From the NCBI GenBank assembly GCA_937982385.1, contig CALJMC010000142.1, forward strand, positions 1 through 6,437: a DNA stretch of 6,437 nt, written 5' to 3'. Below the pieces are notes generated by a model. The model had not been told where the DNA came from. It saw only the letters and a list, made by a program, of their open reading frames with translations, and searched no databases. Position numbers and translations under genes: made by a program. This DNA is from an uncultured Rickettsiales bacterium. Lineage in GTDB: Bacteria; Pseudomonadota; Alphaproteobacteria; Rickettsiales; UBA998. Of this stretch, positions 5,859 to 6,437 are shown piece by piece. How positions within the stretch are numbered: the first letter of the stretch is position 1; each line of letters begins with the position of its first letter.

Positions 5859-6371
5859 TTATTGTATGGATTGTTTTACTTTGAGCTCGCGTGCGCGGGT
5901 GAGAATAGTATTTTCTAATTTGCGAGCAGTTGACGGATTGATAGATGCATCTACCCATTCACCATCAGCGTTTGTTTGTTTGAAGACAGACACCTTGATG
6001 CCGTCTGCGCGGAGCGTTCTATCTAAGATGAGTGCAGTCATCTTAAAGCGCTCGCTTGGTGTTTTAGGGTCAGCATACCAATCGGTAATAATAACACCGC
6101 CAAATGGGTCAGCCGATACGAGCGGCATGAATGAAAGCGTGTCGAGAGTGGCGCGCCACAAAAAACCGTTTACACCAATGGGGCTTCCGCCGCCAGATGA
6201 TTCGCCATCCTTGCCGCCAAAGAGCGTTAAACCGCCTTCACCAGAAAGAGAGCCGCGAGATTCAATCCGCTCGTCGCGAGCATTTTTAGGGGTGCCAGCA
6301 CGTTCGGTTTCCACAGTTGAGCAGGCAGTAAAGAGTGAGCATAGCGCTAAAGGGAGCAAGAGTGTTTTCAT
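5859..6371 (-). CDS. DUF3576 family lipoprotein of unknown function
   Basis: A 170-residue protein recognised as DUF3576-like, a family found in Alphaproteobacteria, often next to leuS; no function is established. The N-terminus is a lipoprotein signal peptide: K2, a hydrophobic stretch (4-14), then FTAC with the likely lipidated C17 (Phe at -3 is slightly unusual). A Gly/Ser-rich, probably flexible linker follows (about 40-64). The conserved core is about 65-103, with GVNGFLWRATLDTLSF and SADPFGGVIITDWY. The C-terminal part ends in a basic, probably helical segment. With aspartate not at position +2 (SerThr follow the Cys), an outer-membrane location is plausible. The ATG at 6371 fits the signal peptide; a weak GAG lies about 10 bases upstream. 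It heads the leuS-lptE-holA run. Together with LptE it gives two envelope lipoproteins in one operon, which suggests but does not show a role in outer-membrane biogenesis. Confidence 0.85.
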   Translation of the reverse strand: MKTLLLPLALCSLFTACSTVETERAGTPKNARDERIESRGSLSGEGGLTLFGGKDGESSGGGSPIGVNGFLWRATLDTLSFMPLVSADPFGGVIITDWYADPKTPSERFKMTALILDRTLRADGIKVSVFKQTNADGEWVDASINPSTARKLENTILTRARELKVKQSIQ

Positions 6372-6390
6372 GTGAATGTCTCAGGTAATT

Positions 6391-6428
6391 AATAAATAAA
6401 AAAGGCGATGCTATATAAGCACCGCCTT
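6391..6428 (-). terminator. Rho-independent terminator of an upstream gene
   Basis: Read on the minus strand, AAGGCGGTGC (6428-6419) pairs with GCATCGCCTT (6411-6402) over ten positions with one G:U wobble and a seven-base loop. A run of six T follows the GCC (6403-6398), continuing as ATTTATT. On the plus strand the wobble becomes an A:C mismatch and no T run follows, so the structure works for minus-strand transcripts. It must belong to a gene beyond the right edge. It ends about 20 bp ahead of the DUF3576 start. Confidence 0.8.
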
Positions 6429-6437
6429 CCCTATTTC

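Noticed and set aside
5845..5958. N-terminal extension of leuS to an ATG at 5958
   Set aside because: The extra 38 residues overlap the DUF3576 coding region, do not resemble LeuS, and the normal LeuS N-terminus begins at 5844.
5797..6375. A 192-codon open frame on the plus strand across the DUF3576 gene
   Set aside because: It lies antisense to a gene with a clear signal peptide and conserved core; its own product resembles no known protein and it has no supported start.

Overview
The window is a stretch of an alphaproteobacterial chromosome in which all genes lie on the minus strand. Reading in the direction of transcription (right to left), it holds a small lipoprotein of the DUF3576 type, leuS, lptE, holA, a 650-bp gene-free gap, and hemE. 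The leuS-lptE-holA neighbourhood, the DUF3576 lipoprotein and the CGFxPMY type of LptE point to Alphaproteobacteria. Base composition leans to AT. The gap carries a GGATCCCGTG...CACGGGAT palindrome of a kind familiar from Rickettsiales- and Holosporales-like genomes, so a host-associated member is possible, but the order cannot be fixed from this sequence.

Layout: 1-72 is the tail behind hemE, with two short inverted repeats. 73-1089 is hemE (haem synthesis). 1090-1743 has no gene. 1744-5844 is a tightly packed run holA-lptE-leuS with overlapping ends (1 bp and 17 bp). 5859-6371 is the DUF3576 lipoprotein, 14 bp ahead of leuS and presumably in the same operon. 6391-6428 is a rho-independent terminator of an unseen gene further right.

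The main observation is the gap upstream of hemE. In Caulobacter and Rickettsia the chromosomal replication origin lies directly upstream of hemE. Here the gap holds two full matches to the DnaA box consensus (1357-1365 on the minus strand, 1457-1465), three 8-of-9 matches, a 30-bp stretch with a single G/C base (1317-1346), and a perfect TTAA-N7-TTAA CtrA box (1432-1446) that starts one base after a DnaA box and ends ten bases before another. I read 1192-1465 as a candidate chromosomal origin under CtrA control. On the holA side of it lies a block of palindromic repeats (1512-1731), through which any transcript leaving holA must pass before reaching the origin.

Functionally the genes are housekeeping: a clamp-loader subunit (HolA), LPS export to the outer membrane (LptE), leucyl-tRNA charging (LeuS) and haem synthesis (HemE). 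No defence system, mobile element gene, CRISPR array or RNA gene is visible.
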